Assembly (NCBI RefSeq): GCF_016862515.1
Contig: NZ_BONC01000065.1
Location: forward strand, 1 to 43,963
Reading direction: 5' to 3'
DNA length: 43,963 bases
Origin: Asanoa iriomotensis
GTDB lineage: Bacteria > Actinomycetota > Actinomycetes > Mycobacteriales > Micromonosporaceae
A program made the translations under genes and the position numbers. The notes under the pieces are model-generated. The model was not told the DNA's origin. It ran no database searches and saw only the letters and a list, made by a program, of their open reading frames with translations. Positions 1 through 10,027 of this stretch are shown in pieces (positions within the stretch are counted from its first letter, which is position 1; every line of letters begins with the position of its first letter).

Positions 1-1
1 T

Positions 2-79
2 CGTCGGCAGCGGCGCCCGGCCTGGGCGACGTCTCCCGAGGACGCCGGCCGCAAGATGATCAGCGGCGCCCGGGGCTAG
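2..79 (+). CDS. Possible C-terminal end of a plus-strand gene entering from the left
   Basis: The frame beginning at base 2 is open from the window edge to a TAG at 77-79 and would encode about 25 residues ending ...KMISGARG. It is rich in Arg and Pro and matches no family I recognise. It would be convergent with guaB1, whose stop lies 37 bases further on. The fragment is too short for coding statistics, and an open frame of this length is common by chance at this G+C content. Confidence 0.3.
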   Translation, partial: RRQRRPAWATSPEDAGRKMISGARG

Positions 80-115
80 GGGTCGGCTCGTGAGTCAGCG
101 CGCCACCCCCTTGGC

Positions 116-1588
<1,473 letters not shown>

Positions 1589-3349
1589 CTAAGCGATCGT
1601 GCAGATCGCCGCTCCGGCGCTCACCGTCGCGCCCACCGCCGCGGCCAGCCCGGAGACCGTGCCGGCCTTGTGCGCGTTGATCGGCTGCTCCATCTTCATG
1701 GCCTCGAGTACGACGATCAGGTCGCCCTCGGCCACCTCGTCACCGTCGGCCACCGCGACCTTGACGATCGTGCCCTGCATCGGCGAGGTCAGCGTGTCGC
1801 CGCCCGCGGCGCCCGGGCCGCTGCGGGCACCCGCCCGCCTGCCTGGGCGCACATTTGGAACCGGGCCCGAGTTGGCGCCCGTACCCTGGGAAAAGCCGGC
1901 GGGAAGGCGCACCTCGAGCCGCTTTCCGCCCACCTCGACCACGACGGTCTCGCGTTCTTGCGGCGGCGCGGCCGCGGCCGCCGCCGACGCGTCGAACGGC
2001 TCGACGCCGCCCGCCCACTCGGTCTCGATCCACCGCGTGTGCACCCGGAACGGCTCGTCGGTGAAGGCCGGGTCGCGCACCACCAGCCGGTGGAAGGGCA
2101 GCGCGGTGGCCATGCCCTCGACGACCATCTCGTCGAGCGCGCGCCGGGACCGCTCGATCGCCTCGGCCCGGGTCTCGCCGGAAACGATGATCTTGGCGAG
2201 CAGCGAGTCGAAGTTGCCGCCGATGACGTCACCCTCGGTGATGCCCGCGTCGACCCGGACGCCCGGACCGGCCGGCATCCGCAGCTTCGTGACGGTGCCG
2301 GGAGCGGGCAGGAAGTTGCGGCCCGGGTCCTCGCCGTTGATTCGGAACTCGAACGAGTGTCCGCGCGGGGTCGGGTCCTCGGTGTGGCGCAGCGGCTCGC
2401 CGGCCGCGATCCGGAACTGCTCGCGGACCAGGTCGATGCCGGACGTCTCCTCGGACACCGGGTGCTCGACCTGGAGCCGGGTGTTGACCTCCAGGAACGA
2501 GATCGTGCCGTCGGCGCCGACCAGGTATTCAACGGTGCCGGCGCCCTCGTAGTGGGCCTCCCGGCAGATCGCCTTGGCGCTCTCGTGGATCTGCTTGCGC
2601 TGCTCGTCGTCGAGGAACGGCGCCGGCGCCTCCTCGACCAACTTCTGGTGGCGGCGCTGCAGCGAGCAGTCGCGGGTGCCGACGACCACCACGTTGCCGT
2701 GCCGGTCGGCGAGCACCTGGGCCTCGACGTGCCGGGGCTGGTCGAGGTAGCGCTCGACGAAGCACTCGCCGCGCCCGAACGCCGCGACCGCCTCCCGCGT
2801 GGCGCTCTCGAACAGCGCCGGGATCTCCCCGATCGTGCGGGCGACCTTGAGGCCTCGGCCGCCGCCGCCGAACGCCGCCTTGATCGCGACCGGCAGGCCG
2901 TGCTGCTCGGCGAACGCGACCACCTCGTCCGGCCCGTCGACCGGGTCGGGGGTGCCGGGGACCAGCGGCGCGCCCGCGCGCTGGGCGATGTGCCGCGCGG
3001 TGACCTTGTCGCCGAGGTCGCGGATCGCCTGGGGACTCGGGCCGATCCAGGTGAGGCCCGCGTCGATCACCGCGGTCGCGAACTCGGCATTTTCGCTCAG
3101 AAAGCCATATCCAGGGTGTACGGCGTCAGCGCCGGACCGGGTCGCGACGTCGATCAGCTTGTCGATGCGCAGGTACGTGTCGGCGGCCGTCTCGCCGTCG
3201 AGCGCGTACGCCTCGTCGGCGAGCACCGCGTGCGGCGCGTCCCGGTCGGAGTCGGCGTAGACCGCGACACTGCCGAGCCCGGCGTCGCGGCAGGCGCGGA
3301 TGACCCGTACCGCGATCTCTCCCCGGTTGGCGATCAGAACCTTACGCAT
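1589..3349 (-). CDS. accA3: Acyl-CoA carboxylase alpha subunit (biotin carboxylase plus biotin carboxyl carrier protein)
   Basis: A 586-residue protein that carboxylates its own biotin using ATP and bicarbonate. The carboxybiotin then serves AccD beta subunits making malonyl- or methylmalonyl-CoA for fatty and mycolic-type acid synthesis. It starts [13 protein letters not shown], typical of biotin carboxylases; the ATP-grasp domain contains a glycine-rich loop (AFGGGGRG) and the motif [10 protein letters not shown]. The C-terminal biotinyl domain carries EAMKMEQP, with the biotinylated Lys at about 552, 34 residues from the end. I chose ATG 3349 over an in-frame start at 3409 because the family begins here and because TACACT (3357-3362) ends 7 nt upstream, giving a leaderless start. 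AccD5, AccE and the biotin ligase BirA are encoded elsewhere in the window. The name follows the M. tuberculosis homologue. Confidence 0.93.
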   Translation of the reverse strand: MRKVLIANRGEIAVRVIRACRDAGLGSVAVYADSDRDAPHAVLADEAYALDGETAADTYLRIDKLIDVATRSGADAVHPGYGFLSENAEFATAVIDAGLTWIGPSPQAIRDLGDKVTARHIAQRAGAPLVPGTPDPVDGPDEVVAFAEQHGLPVAIKAAFGGGGRGLKVARTIGEIPALFESATREAVAAFGRGECFVERYLDQPRHVEAQVLADRHGNVVVVGTRDCSLQRRHQKLVEEAPAPFLDDEQRKQIHESAKAICREAHYEGAGTVEYLVGADGTISFLEVNTRLQVEHPVSEETSGIDLVREQFRIAAGEPLRHTEDPTPRGHSFEFRINGEDPGRNFLPAPGTVTKLRMPAGPGVRVDAGITEGDVIGGNFDSLLAKIIVSGETRAEAIERSRRALDEMVVEGMATALPFHRLVVRDPAFTDEPFRVHTRWIETEWAGGVEPFDASAAAAAAPPQERETVVVEVGGKRLEVRLPAGFSQGTGANSGPVPNVRPGRRAGARSGPGAAGGDTLTSPMQGTIVKVAVADGDEVAEGDLIVVLEAMKMEQPINAHKAGTVSGLAAAVGATVSAGAAICTIA

Positions 3350-3356
3350 ATTCGGG

Positions 3357-3362
3357 AGTGTA
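3357..3362 (-). promoter_or_regulatory. Leaderless -10 hexamer of accA3
   Basis: On the minus strand TACACT is followed by 7 nt and then the ATG at 3349. This spacing puts the transcription start at or next to the start codon. No clear -35 element is seen. Confidence 0.5.
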
Positions 3363-3419
3363 TCGGCGAGGATGATCCACTTACCTGGGAGTTGCTGTGG
3401 GATGTGCAACGCTTGGGGC

Positions 3420-4037
3420 GTGTCGGCTACCCGGATGATGATCCTCGGCGTGGTGCGCCTGGCGCAGCCCGTTCACGGCTACGACGTGCGGCGTGAGCTG
3501 CTCAGTTGGGGCGCTGACCGGTGGGCCAACGTACAACCTGGATCGATCTATCACGGGCTGCGCAAGCTGACCGAGGAGGGCCTGCTGCGCGAGGTCGGCA
3601 CCGACCAGGTCGGCGGGCGGCCGGCACGGACGTCGTACGAGATCACGGACAGGGGCGAGGCCGAGTTCGAGACGCTGTTGCGTGATCTGTGGTGGAACGT
3701 CTCCCCGCCGACCGACCCCTTCTTCGCCGCCTTCTCGTTCCTGCCCGCGTTGCCCCGCTCCGAGGCGTCGGCGGCGTTGCGCAACCGGGCGAGCGTGTTG
3801 CGTGCGTCCGTCTCGGGCATGCGCTCGTCGCTCGAGTCGCGCTGGATCAGCGAGCTCAAGCCGACGCACGTGGCCTGGATGTTCGAGCTCAGCATCGCCC
3901 GGATGGAAGGGGAGATCGCCTGGTGCGAACGGATCGCCGAGTTGATCGACTCGGGAGTGTCGTACCTCCCGGACAGCCTCCGCGAGTCTCCCGAGTTCCG
4001 TGAATATCTCGAAGGGTCAAGCAATACTCAAAGTTGA
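3420..4037 (+). CDS. PadR family transcriptional regulator
   Basis: A 205-residue regulator with the PadR N-terminal winged helix: [14 protein letters not shown], then [15 protein letters not shown] and the wing [12 protein letters not shown] at about residues 13-75. A C-terminal helical dimerisation region (PadR C-terminal, about 95-200) follows. PadR proteins commonly repress neighbouring multidrug exporters. Here the DrrAB-like ABC exporter starts 59 bases downstream on the same strand, so control of that exporter and of itself is the obvious inference. The GTG at 3420 was chosen because homologues begin a few residues before MILGVVR and because AACGCT ends 6 nt upstream; in-frame ATGs at 3435/3438 are alternatives. 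The gene is divergent from accA3 with a 70-bp gap. Confidence 0.87.
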   Translation: MSATRMMILGVVRLAQPVHGYDVRRELLSWGADRWANVQPGSIYHGLRKLTEEGLLREVGTDQVGGRPARTSYEITDRGEAEFETLLRDLWWNVSPPTDPFFAAFSFLPALPRSEASAALRNRASVLRASVSGMRSSLESRWISELKPTHVAWMFELSIARMEGEIAWCERIAELIDSGVSYLPDSLRESPEFREYLEGSSNTQS

Positions 4038-4063
4038 CCAGTCGAGTTATATCGCGTTAGAGT
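4034..4063 (+). promoter_or_regulatory. Promoter candidate for the ABC exporter, with a repeated AGTTGACC element
   Basis: TTGACC (4034-4039), an 18-nt spacer and TAGAGT (4058-4063) form a near-consensus vegetative promoter overlapping the padR stop codon. AGTTGACC occurs at 4032-4039 and again at 4077-4084, flanking the expected transcription start. That is a plausible layout for a repressor such as the adjacent PadR. The binding role is inferred. Confidence 0.5.
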
Positions 4064-4096
4064 CCCGGGTGACGTTAGTTGACCCGGGGGTGGTTC

Positions 4097-5059
4097 GTGA
4101 TCATCGAGACGAGCGGGCTGCGGAAGTCATTCCGCTCCCGCCAGGGCAAACACAAGAAGCAGGTCGAGGCCGTCCGCGGCGTCGACCTGCGCGTCGACGA
4201 GGGAGAGATCTTCGGCTTCCTCGGCCCCAACGGCGCGGGCAAGACCACCACGCTGCGCATGCTCGCCACGCTGATCGTCCCCGACGGCGGGGAAGCGACG
4301 GTCGCGGGCGCCGACCTGCTGCGCGACCCGGGCGAGGTGCGCCGCCGCATCGGCTACGTGGCGCAGGGCGGCAGCACGTGGGACGACTCGACGGCGCGTG
4401 AGGAGCTGGTGCTCCAGGCCCGGCTCTACGGCATCGGCAAATCGGTCGCGCTGGAGCGGGCGGCCCGGGCTTTGGCTGCCTTCCAGCTTTCCGAGTACGC
4501 GGACCGCAAGTGCAAGACCTACTCGGGCGGCCAGCGGCGGCGCGTCGACATCGCGCTGGGCATCATCCACGAGCCCCGGGTGGTGTTCCTGGACGAGCCG
4601 ACCACCGGTCTCGACCCGCAGAGCCGGGCGCACATGTGGGATGAGATCCGCCGGCTGCGGTCCGAGGGCATGACGGTCTTCATCACCACGCACTACCTGG
4701 AAGAGGCCGACGCGCTCTGCGACCGCATCGCGATCATGGACAACGGCGAGGTGGTCGCCGAGGGCACCCCGACCTCGCTCAAGCGGTCGATCGCGCACGA
4801 CGTCATCACCGTCGGTCTCAACGGGGCGATCGGCGAGGCGGCGTCCGTGCTCGACTCGGCGGCTTTCGTGGCGCGGCTGGAGAAGCTCGACACCGGCGAC
4901 GGCCTGCGGCTGTTCGTCGACGACGGCGCGACCGCGATGCCGCAGGTGCTGCGCGAGCTCGAGCGCAACGGCGTCACCCTGAAGTCGATCGAGCTGCACC
5001 GGCCGAGCCTCGACGACGTCTTCCTGACCAAGACCGGCCGTTCGCTGCGGGAGAAGTGA
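4097..5059 (+). CDS. ABC transporter ATP-binding protein (DrrA-like, drug or lipid export)
   Basis: A 320-residue ATPase with Walker A GPNGAGKTT (about 43-51), signature YSGGQRRR, Walker B VVFLDEPTTGLD and the switch His in ITTHYLEEAD. A C-terminal extension of about 90 residues resembles the regulatory DUF4162 region of the daunorubicin-resistance subfamily. It should energise the membrane subunit encoded 7 bases downstream; the pair would form an exporter of unknown substrate. I chose GTG 4097 because a GGGGG ribosome-binding stretch lies about 6 nt upstream; TTG 4079 is the longer alternative. A cytosolic insert after residue 10 (RSRQGKHKKQ) is strongly basic. Confidence 0.93.
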   Translation: MIIETSGLRKSFRSRQGKHKKQVEAVRGVDLRVDEGEIFGFLGPNGAGKTTTLRMLATLIVPDGGEATVAGADLLRDPGEVRRRIGYVAQGGSTWDDSTAREELVLQARLYGIGKSVALERAARALAAFQLSEYADRKCKTYSGGQRRRVDIALGIIHEPRVVFLDEPTTGLDPQSRAHMWDEIRRLRSEGMTVFITTHYLEEADALCDRIAIMDNGEVVAEGTPTSLKRSIAHDVITVGLNGAIGEAASVLDSAAFVARLEKLDTGDGLRLFVDDGATAMPQVLRELERNGVTLKSIELHRPSLDDVFLTKTGRSLREK

Positions 5060-5066
5060 CCTCCTC

Positions 5067-5831
5067 ATGAAGTTTCTCCGTGACTGCTGGCTGATCTTCG
5101 CTCGGCAGATGCAACTGTTGCTGCGCAACCCGGTCTGGGTCTTCGTCGGCGTCTTCCAGCCGGTGATGTACCTCCTGCTCTTCGCGCCGTTGCTCAAGCC
5201 GGCGCTGTCGCCGCTCGGTGTCACGACCGACGCGGAGGCCTATCGGGTGTTCGTCCCGGGCCTGCTGGTGCTGCTGGCCATCTTCGGCGGCCTGTTCCAG
5301 GGCTTCGGCCTGATCGCCGAGCTACGGGCCGGTGTGATCGAGAGGTCCCGGGTCACGCCGGTGAGCCGGTTCGCGCTGCTGCTCGGCCGGTCTCTGCGCG
5401 ACGTGGTGTCGCTGATCGCCCAGGCCGGCATCATCACGATCCTGGCGCTCTTCTTCGACCTGCGGGTGTTCATCGGCGACCTGCTGCTGGCCTACCTGAT
5501 GCTGGCGCTGATCGCGCTGATGACCTCGGCCGTGTCCTACGGGGTGGCGCTGGCCGTGAAGAGCGAGGACGCGCTGGCCCCGCTGATGAACACCGTGGCC
5601 CAACCGGTCCTGCTGCTGTCCGGCATCCTGCTGCCTCTGCAGTTCGCGCCGGGCTGGCTGGAAAACGTGGCCAAGTGGAACCCGTTCTCCTGGGCGGTCG
5701 ACGGCACCCGCGCGCTGTTCGCGGGAGACGTCGGCAACGACAAGGTCTGGCAGGGCCTGCTCATCGTGGCGGTGCTGACGGTGCTGTCCGTCTGGTGGGC
5801 GGCGCGCGAGTTCGCGCGCAGCGTGCGCTGA
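5067..5831 (+). CDS. ABC transporter permease (DrrB-like, ABC-2 type)
   Basis: A 254-residue integral membrane protein with about six hydrophobic segments (near residues 20-40, 60-80, 105-130, 135-155, 170-190, 225-245) and the ABC-2 pattern GLIAELRAGVIERSRVTPVSR between the second and third. This is the membrane partner of the ATPase ending 7 bases upstream, and the two together resemble DrrAB-type export systems. The ATG at 5067 directly follows the ATPase stop, indicating one transcript. A strong inverted repeat at 5848-5878 probably ends the operon. The substrate cannot be told from the sequence. Confidence 0.9.
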   Translation: MKFLRDCWLIFARQMQLLLRNPVWVFVGVFQPVMYLLLFAPLLKPALSPLGVTTDAEAYRVFVPGLLVLLAIFGGLFQGFGLIAELRAGVIERSRVTPVSRFALLLGRSLRDVVSLIAQAGIITILALFFDLRVFIGDLLLAYLMLALIALMTSAVSYGVALAVKSEDALAPLMNTVAQPVLLLSGILLPLQFAPGWLENVAKWNPFSWAVDGTRALFAGDVGNDKVWQGLLIVAVLTVLSVWWAAREFARSVR

Positions 5832-5847
5832 CTTTTTCGGGGGTGAG

Positions 5848-5878
5848 GATGTGGTGCCCGCCTGGCGGGCACCACATC
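5848..5878. terminator. Inverted repeat after the ABC exporter operon
   Basis: A perfect 15-bp inverted repeat with a single-base centre: GATGTGGTGCCCGCC, then T, then its reverse complement. It begins 16 bases after the permease stop. No T-tract follows, so it would be an intrinsic terminator of the T-poor actinobacterial kind, or alternatively a protein-binding palindrome. Confidence 0.6.
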
Positions 5879-5957
5879 GCCTCCGCTGTGTGGTGCGTGC
5901 GGTGTGTGCTGTGCCACCGCGCGATTTTCGACGGTCTGTGAGAGCGCGTTCTCCGGT

Positions 5958-5963
5958 TACCGT
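5958..5963 (+). promoter_or_regulatory. Leaderless -10 hexamer of the MFS transporter gene
   Basis: TACCGT is followed by GAGGTC (6 nt) and the GTG at 5970. Confidence 0.5.
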
Positions 5964-5969
5964 GAGGTC

Positions 5970-7169
5970 GTGCCGCGCCTCGTCCATGACCGGATCACCC
6001 TGCTGCTCTATCTCCAGCTGGGTGTCTGGGGCTTTTTCCTCTACGGCTTCGGCCCGGTCGTGCCGCTGCTGCGCGACGAGCAGGGTGTGACCGCGGCGCA
6101 GGCGAGCCTGCACGGCACGGGCCTCGCGGTCGGCATCGTGATCGCGGGCTTCATCTTCTCGCCGGTGTCCCGCCGGCTCGGCCGCGGCCCCACGATCTGG
6201 CTCGGCCTGGCGGGCGTGGCCCTGGTCATCGGGATCCTGTGGGTGGCCCGGCCCTTGCCCGTGACGGTCGGCGCCGCGGTGCTCGCCTCGGTCTTCGGCT
6301 CGCTGATCGTCAACGGGGTCAACGCCGCCCTGTCGGACCACCACGCGGCCGCCGCACCGGCGGCCCTGTCGGAAGCGAACGCGACGGCGGCCTTCACGGG
6401 GGTAGTCGCACCCTTGGTGGTGGGCGGCTTCGTGGCTGCCGGTCTGGGTTGGCGGGCGGCGCTGTCGCTGGTGGCAGTGCTCATCCTGGTCGTGCTGCTG
6501 CTCGCGGCCCGGTGGCGGGTGCCGGTGCCGGCACGGCCGGTCTCCGCTTCGGTTCCGGTGGGCACGGCACCCTTGCCGCGCCCCTACTGGATCACGCTGA
6601 TCCTGCTGGCCGCGACGTCGTCGATCGAGGTGTGCTTCTCGCTGTGGGCGGTCGAGGTGCTCCGCACGCACGCCGGCATGGCCTCGGGCCCGGCGGCGGC
6701 CTCCTTCGCCGCGGTCCTGGCCGGCATGTTCGCCGGGCGCCTGGCCGCGGGCCGGGTCGCGCTGCATGTCCCCACGGTCCGCCTGCTGCTGCTGTCGCTG
6801 GGCCTGACGCTGGCGGGCTTCGCGGTGTTCTGGGTGGCGACGGCGGCGTGGCTGGCGGTCACGGGCCTGTTCGTGGTGGGCCTGGGCATGGCGGTCCAGT
6901 ACCCACTGGTGATCTCGCTGGCGTTGGCCGCGGCCCCGGGCCAGGCGGACCGGGCATCAGGCTTGACCTCATATCCGGTCGCCTTCGGCTTCGGCGTGGC
7001 CCCGGTGATCCTGGGCGCCCTCGCGGACCGCTCAGGCACCCACACGGCGTTCCTGGTGCTGCCGGCCTTCATCGCGGCGGCGGTGCTGCTGACGGTGTGG
7101 CTGGCCCGGGTGCTAGCTCTTCCAAAGGTCGGTGAGCCGCACACCGAGATCGTCGAGCAGGTGGCGTAG
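5970..7169 (+). CDS. Major facilitator superfamily transporter
   Basis: About 399 residues with roughly twelve hydrophobic segments and a basic loop after the second one (SRRLGRGPT), typical of MFS drug or metabolite exporters. The family usually has 400-420 residues, so it is complete. The substrate is unknown; closeness to the PadR-controlled ABC exporter suggests efflux but proves nothing. GTG 5970 is preferred to the longer frame start at 5904 because the extra residues are not membrane-like and TACCGT ends exactly 6 nt before 5970. Its 3' end overlaps the convergent maf gene by 57 bases, so the last codons of both are fixed by each other. Confidence 0.88.
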   Translation: MPRLVHDRITLLLYLQLGVWGFFLYGFGPVVPLLRDEQGVTAAQASLHGTGLAVGIVIAGFIFSPVSRRLGRGPTIWLGLAGVALVIGILWVARPLPVTVGAAVLASVFGSLIVNGVNAALSDHHAAAAPAALSEANATAAFTGVVAPLVVGGFVAAGLGWRAALSLVAVLILVVLLLAARWRVPVPARPVSASVPVGTAPLPRPYWITLILLAATSSIEVCFSLWAVEVLRTHAGMASGPAAASFAAVLAGMFAGRLAAGRVALHVPTVRLLLLSLGLTLAGFAVFWVATAAWLAVTGLFVVGLGMAVQYPLVISLALAAAPGQADRASGLTSYPVAFGFGVAPVILGALADRSGTHTAFLVLPAFIAAAVLLTVWLARVLALPKVGEPHTEIVEQVA

Positions 7170-7745
7170 CAAGGGAAGCGACAGCCCCACGACGGTCCCG
7201 TGGTCGCCCTCGATCCGCTCGACGAACGGCCCACCGAGCCCGTCGATGGTGAAGGCCCCGGCGACGTGCAAGGGTTCCCCGGTGGCCACGTAGGCGGCGA
7301 TCTCGTCATCATCGAGCTCGGCGAAGTGCACGGTGGTGGACCCGACGGCCCCGACGGTCACGCCGGCCAGATCGATCAGGTAGTGCCCGGTGTGCAGCAC
7401 CCCGGACCGCCCCCGCATGCCCTGCCACCGCCGAACCGCATCGGCGCCGTCTCTCGGCTTGCCAAGGATCTCGCCGTCGAACTCGAGCACGGAGTCGCAC
7501 CCGAGCACGAGCAGCCGCCCACCAGGACCAACGCTGATCCCTTCGACCCCAAGCCGCCGAGCCACTTCGGTGGCCTTCATCCGCGCAAGCGTGAGACAAA
7601 GCTCCGCGGCGGTGGGTTCCTGGACGGAGCTTTCATCGACGCCGCTGACCACCACCTCCACGTCGATCCCAGCCGCACTGAGCAACGCCCGCCGGGCGGG
7701 ACTCGCGGACGCCAACACCAAGGTCGTAGATCCAGCGGTACGCAC
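7113..7745 (-). CDS. maf: Maf-like nucleoside triphosphate pyrophosphatase
   Basis: A 210-residue Maf/Ham1-fold enzyme that hydrolyses non-canonical or excess nucleotides to monophosphates in the cytoplasm; relatives were first named for inhibition of septum formation. The signature LVLASASPARRALL (residues 9-22), the acidic GCDSVLEFDGEILGKP segment (about 83-98) and the C-terminal IEGDHGTVVGLSLP match the family. The start is GTG at 7745, only 6 bases after the mycosin stop codon, so it is probably co-transcribed with accE and the PE/PPE-like cassette. In mycobacteria maf sits directly beside accE5; here three genes have come between them. The 3' end overlaps the convergent MFS gene. Confidence 0.92.
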   Translation of the reverse strand: MRTAGSTTLVLASASPARRALLSAAGIDVEVVVSGVDESSVQEPTAAELCLTLARMKATEVARRLGVEGISVGPGGRLLVLGCDSVLEFDGEILGKPRDGADAVRRWQGMRGRSGVLHTGHYLIDLAGVTVGAVGSTTVHFAELDDDEIAAYVATGEPLHVAGAFTIDGLGGPFVERIEGDHGTVVGLSLPLLRHLLDDLGVRLTDLWKS

Positions 7746-7751
7746 GAGCAG

Positions 7752-8837
7752 CTACGCTACCGGCCCCCTTCGGCCGCGATGCCGACGGGCATACACATGG
7801 ACCGCGAACGCCGCGATAACAACCACAACCGCAACCAAACCCCAGATAGCAACCCACCTCCCACCCTGCGGCGACGGCTCCGGAGCATTGGTCGCGATCG
7901 TAGTGTTGGGTGGCGCGATCGAAGGGATGTCGTCCGTGAGGGCGGCAACCAGGTTGAGCGCGCCGTAGCCATACTGGTCGTCGTGGCCTGGCTGCCCTTT
8001 GTCCGTCGCAGTGGCCGTGAGGCGACGTATCACCTCGGCAGCGGTCAGCTGAGGGAATCGACTTCGGACCAGAGCAGCAGCTCCAGACACGATTGCGGCG
8101 GCATCCGAGGTACCTGTTCCGGTGCCGTAAGCCCCACGCCGACGGGTTGTCATAATTTCCACTCCAGGCGCGGCGATCACAATGCTCTCGCCAGTCACTG
8201 AAATGTCAGCATGATTGCCTGAGCGATCGGTTGCTCCGACGGCCAATACGCCGGGGTAGGCGGCAGGAAAACCTACTTGCGACATCGGCCTGTTTCCTGC
8301 GGCCGCAACCACCACAATGTTCTTCCGCAACGCATCCTCAACAGCCAACCGTAGATCCGGTGACGGGTTCCCGCCGCCAGAGATGTTGATGACTGTTGCG
8401 CCATTCGCCGTTGCCCAAGCAATCCCGAGCGCCACGTTGTCTTGTCCACCGAGGTCGGTGCCCAGGCTCGCTGCTACCGGCAGTATCTTTGCCTTCGGGG
8501 CGATGCCGATTGCGCCGGTCCCGCCTCGTCCGTGGGCGGCGATTATGCCGGCCATCGCCGTGCCATGGCCAGTCGGGTCGAGGGCTCCGTCGGAAGCCGA
8601 GTTGCCTAAAAGGTTCACCCCAGGCAGGACGTTGAGGCGGAGGTCTGGATGAAGATCGACGCCGCTATCTATTACGGCTACGGTTACGCCCGCACCCTCG
8701 CTAATCTTGTGTGCCGCGGAGACATCAAGGGCTCCAAGATGCCATTGGGCGCTACGGACGTCGTCGCTGCGCACGCTGGTGGCCGCTGCGAGTGTCAGGC
8801 ACACGATTACGTGGACGGCGTGCCGGACCGAAATCAC
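7752..8837 (-). CDS. Mycosin-like S8 serine protease (type VII secretion associated)
   Basis: A 361-residue membrane-anchored subtilisin-like protease. A hydrophobic N-terminal signal (about 7-21) is followed by the S8 domain with Asp57 (AVIDSGVD), His91 (GHGTAMAG), oxyanion Asn182 (AAAGN) and Ser244 (GTSDAAAIVSGAAAL). A proline-rich linker leads to one C-terminal transmembrane segment (about 329-350) and a basic tail. That order is the mycosin (MycP) architecture, in which the protease faces outward and processes or gates ESX substrates. The motif after the catalytic Ser is DAAAI rather than the more usual MAAP-like sequence. Its GTG start overlaps the preceding stop as GTGA, so translation is coupled to the PPE-like gene. 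G+C is lower than in the neighbours. No EccB, EccC, EccD or EccE gene is in the window. Confidence 0.85.
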   Translation of the reverse strand: MISVRHAVHVIVCLTLAAATSVRSDDVRSAQWHLGALDVSAAHKISEGAGVTVAVIDSGVDLHPDLRLNVLPGVNLLGNSASDGALDPTGHGTAMAGIIAAHGRGGTGAIGIAPKAKILPVAASLGTDLGGQDNVALGIAWATANGATVINISGGGNPSPDLRLAVEDALRKNIVVVAAAGNRPMSQVGFPAAYPGVLAVGATDRSGNHADISVTGESIVIAAPGVEIMTTRRRGAYGTGTGTSDAAAIVSGAAALVRSRFPQLTAAEVIRRLTATATDKGQPGHDDQYGYGALNLVAALTDDIPSIAPPNTTIATNAPEPSPQGGRWVAIWGLVAVVVVIAAFAVHVYARRHRGRRGPVA

Positions 8838-10027
8838 CGCTTCAGCCCTATGGCTGGGCCGGGATCGATTTCCGAACTGACTGATAGCGGCATCATGACC
8901 GGCGGTACACCTTCGCGCGTTGCCCAGTGATAGTCGGCGTCCATTCTCTTGATCTTGGGCTCGCTCGGTTGCCCCCGTTGCGGAGGAGGGGGAGTGGACT
9001 GGCCTCCAGTGATCACGCCGCCGGGTGGGTTGACGCGAGTTGTGCCGGGCGACGTTGCATGATCCGCGCCGGTATGCGGCGTCCCGATCACCCCTCCGGC
9101 GGGTAGGGCGTTGCTGGGTCGCAGACCGTGTTGGCCGCCGGAGGACGTGGAACTTGATGGCAGCCTGCGGTCTTCTAGCGCCCGCGACGAAGCGGGCGCT
9201 GGAATCGTGCCGGCGGTTTGCGCATGTGAGGAACTCGCGGCCTCGCCAAAAGATCTTGGGATCGCGCGAGGTGGCATGAAGGGGGCGATATGTTGCCGGG
9301 CATACGCCATTGGATGCGCGCGCGTTCGGTGGTCAGCAGCGGCGCGTTTTTGCGATGCTCTCGGAGGCTCTAGCGCCGCGACTACCGGAGTCGCCGCGAT
9401 AGGTGGCTGTCTCCCGCCTGAAGGAGTCTCCCAGCGGTCGGACGAGTGGTAGGGGATGGGTTGACGGAGCCTCCCTTGGGCAACGACCAGGGTCTGGCTG
9501 AGGTCTGCCATGACTGCGCGGGCCCTAAGGTTCAGGCGTTCTAGGTCTCCGTCGGAGACGGGGGGTGGGCCGAGGGAGGTTCCTGGGAGTTGCGAGGCCT
9601 TTGCTGACTCGACTAGGGCGTCGTAGTTCCTTCTGGTTTCAAGCTTTTCCGCATATTCCGTGTGGATCGCGGCGACCTGTTTGCGGGCCGATTCCAAAGT
9701 GGTGGTTGCTGTGGTTAGGGCGGTGTAGTTGCCCGCCGCCACCTCGTGCGTTTTGCGGACGTGGTCGATCAGATAGTCCAGGCGGGCGATGAACGTCCTC
9801 GCCGCCCCGCTCTTCTCTGGGGGCCACGCTTCCGCGAGTTCGTCCCGGTAGACCTGCAGCCGCGCCATGTGTGTGGCCGTAAGCTCCGTCAGCTTGCGCA
9901 AGCCCGTCGCGTGCCGCCAGTGCGACTCCGTTTCCTGTGGCGCGAGCATCCGCCACATCGACGGAGCGTCGTGGCGGGACCAGTCCGTCGCGGCCGCCGG
10001 GGTCGTGCCGGCCAGCGTCTCACGCAT
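8834..10027 (-). CDS. PPE-like putative type VII secretion substrate with Pro/Ser-rich tail
   Basis: A 397-residue protein of no family I can name firmly. Residues about 20-190 look all-helical and have a W-x5-G-A-A-x2-F pattern (W68, G74) in a turn, similar in place and kind to the WxG turn of PPE proteins. Residues about 195-397 are rich in Pro, Ser, Thr, Gly and Ala and look disordered. It follows a smaller helical protein with an 8-base overlap and precedes a mycosin with a 4-base overlap, as in PE/PPE/mycosin neighbourhoods. G+C is low for the window (50% in 9601-9660), suggesting transfer. A role as a secreted or surface substrate paired with the upstream protein is inferred; a helical protein of other function remains possible. 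Confidence 0.6.
   Translation of the reverse strand: MRETLAGTTPAAATDWSRHDAPSMWRMLAPQETESHWRHATGLRKLTELTATHMARLQVYRDELAEAWPPEKSGAARTFIARLDYLIDHVRKTHEVAAGNYTALTTATTTLESARKQVAAIHTEYAEKLETRRNYDALVESAKASQLPGTSLGPPPVSDGDLERLNLRARAVMADLSQTLVVAQGRLRQPIPYHSSDRWETPSGGRQPPIAATPVVAALEPPRASQKRAAADHRTRAHPMAYARQHIAPFMPPRAIPRSFGEAASSSHAQTAGTIPAPASSRALEDRRLPSSSTSSGGQHGLRPSNALPAGGVIGTPHTGADHATSPGTTRVNPPGGVITGGQSTPPPPQRGQPSEPKIKRMDADYHWATREGVPPVMMPLSVSSEIDPGPAIGLKR

Noticed and set aside
3350-3409. Longer start of accA3 at 3409
   Set aside because: The extra 20 residues are unlike the family and would lie across the leaderless promoter; [10 protein letters not shown] at 3349 is the family start.
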